Assembly: GCA_014801815.1 (NCBI GenBank)
Contig: JAAVDM010000041.1
Coordinates: 1-43,850 of the forward strand
Direction: 5' to 3'
DNA length: 43,850 bases
Origin: Bacteroides sp.
GTDB taxonomy: Bacteria; Bacteroidota; Bacteroidia; Bacteroidales; Muribaculaceae
Below the pieces are notes generated by a model, which did no database searches, was not told where the DNA came from, and was given only the letters and a program-made list of their open reading frames with translations. Of this stretch, positions 43,324 to 43,850 are shown piece by piece (the stretch's first letter is position 1; each line of letters opens with the position of its first letter). The position numbers and the translations under genes are program-made.

Positions 43324-43850
43324 GTAATATCCCTATCCGGCAGAATTGTGAACATTTTGAGGTTGCCGGGTGTGCAATTCGTGAACAGGCTCTGCCGTTA
43401 ACAGTTTTGTTCACGATTTACATTCGCCAAACGTAACTTTTTAATTTTCTGCATTTTTCTGTGATTATCCGTTCCCAAAGTGGGGCTTTCAAGAGCTTCA
43501 GCAGGTTCAAATCCCCACTTTTAATTGGAGTTACCCTAAATTTTAACTTTTTTCACCCTTGTTGGCGTTTTAGTTTGGTATTATACATATTTTAACTAAG
43601 TTGTAGAGTTTAGAAAGTGATTTTGATGCTGGTAGTCGTAAACATAAATGGTAAATCGCGGAAAAATGATGAATATCACGGAAAACTTTTAGTGAACATA
43701 CTGTGCTGAATAGTTTACGTTCACGACTTCGTTCACGAACTTTCGCACACGAGACTGATTTCCTTGCTCTTGCCTATTGCAAAATTGGGGAAAAATGATT
43801 ATATTTAAGTAACCATTAATCCGCAATTTATTTATGTTACACGATTCTTA
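43324..43850. other. gene-free region downstream of tRNA-Lys with GTGAAC motif clusters
   Basis: No reading frame with coding character is seen. GTGAAC occurs at 43348, 43381 and 43692 on the plus strand, and as GTTCAC at 43409, 43719 and 43731. Four of the six are part of TCGTGAAC. A 9-bp hairpin (AAAGTGGGG 43477-43485 with CCCCACTTT 43513-43521) also lies here. The region could be the end of an element integrated next to the tRNA. Confidence 0.5.

Overview
The window looks like the chromosome of a gut Bacteroidales bacterium, most likely close to Muribaculaceae. The basis is: SusC/SusD and DUF4249/TonB-receptor pairs, lipoproteins with LxxC-type lipoboxes, C10 and bleomycin-hydrolase-type exported cysteine peptidases, very large choice-of-anchor-J surface proteins with type IX-like C-termini, and repeated promoters of the Bacteroidetes type (TTTG, about 20 nt, then TAnnTTTG) with almost no Shine-Dalgarno signals. 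The family-level placement is inference; no search was run.

Left end (1-5,560): a small secreted DUF3244-like protein, a lipoprotein of the C10 (streptopain-like) family and a lipoprotein serpin form a likely operon. The C10 protein keeps its Cys but appears to have lost the active-site His. Around it lies a patch of gene decay: the C-terminal remnant of a TPR/HTH regulator, a broken second copy of the DUF3244 gene, a doubly truncated IS982-type transposase, and the plug domain of a TonB receptor. A small secreted protein of unknown function follows.

Housekeeping and transport (5,670-14,880): a free-standing LytTR regulator, a membrane-anchored phosphodiester-glycosidase-like protein and luxS overlap as one operon. 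mutS follows behind a strong terminator, then a SusC/SusD outer-membrane import pair.

Middle (14,989-25,640): a PD-(D/E)XK nuclease-family gene that may be transcribed leaderless, a transposase-like scrap, a frameshifted alpha/beta hydrolase, a 785-residue surface protein, a DUF4249 lipoprotein with its TonB receptor, an AlbA_2/Schlafen-type regulator with a 12-nt tandem repeat, and a maltose/galactoside O-acetyltransferase. A gene-free stretch then carries a nested inverted repeat and a candidate structured RNA with its own promoter and terminator.

Right part (25,641-43,850): a NatA/NatB-type ABC exporter, the fluoride channel crcB, two exported C1B peptidases, an AAA ATPase, a TPR/HTH membrane regulator divergent from a 1,495-residue surface protein, recA with a long acidic tail, and an OmpA/TPR lipoprotein. 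A long pyrimidine-rich spacer leads to tRNA-Lys(CTT). The last 600 bases after the tRNA hold no gene but contain two mirrored clusters of a GTGAAC motif, possibly the end of an integrated element. Several convergent gene pairs are separated by unusually long, perfect hairpins (32-35 bp stems).
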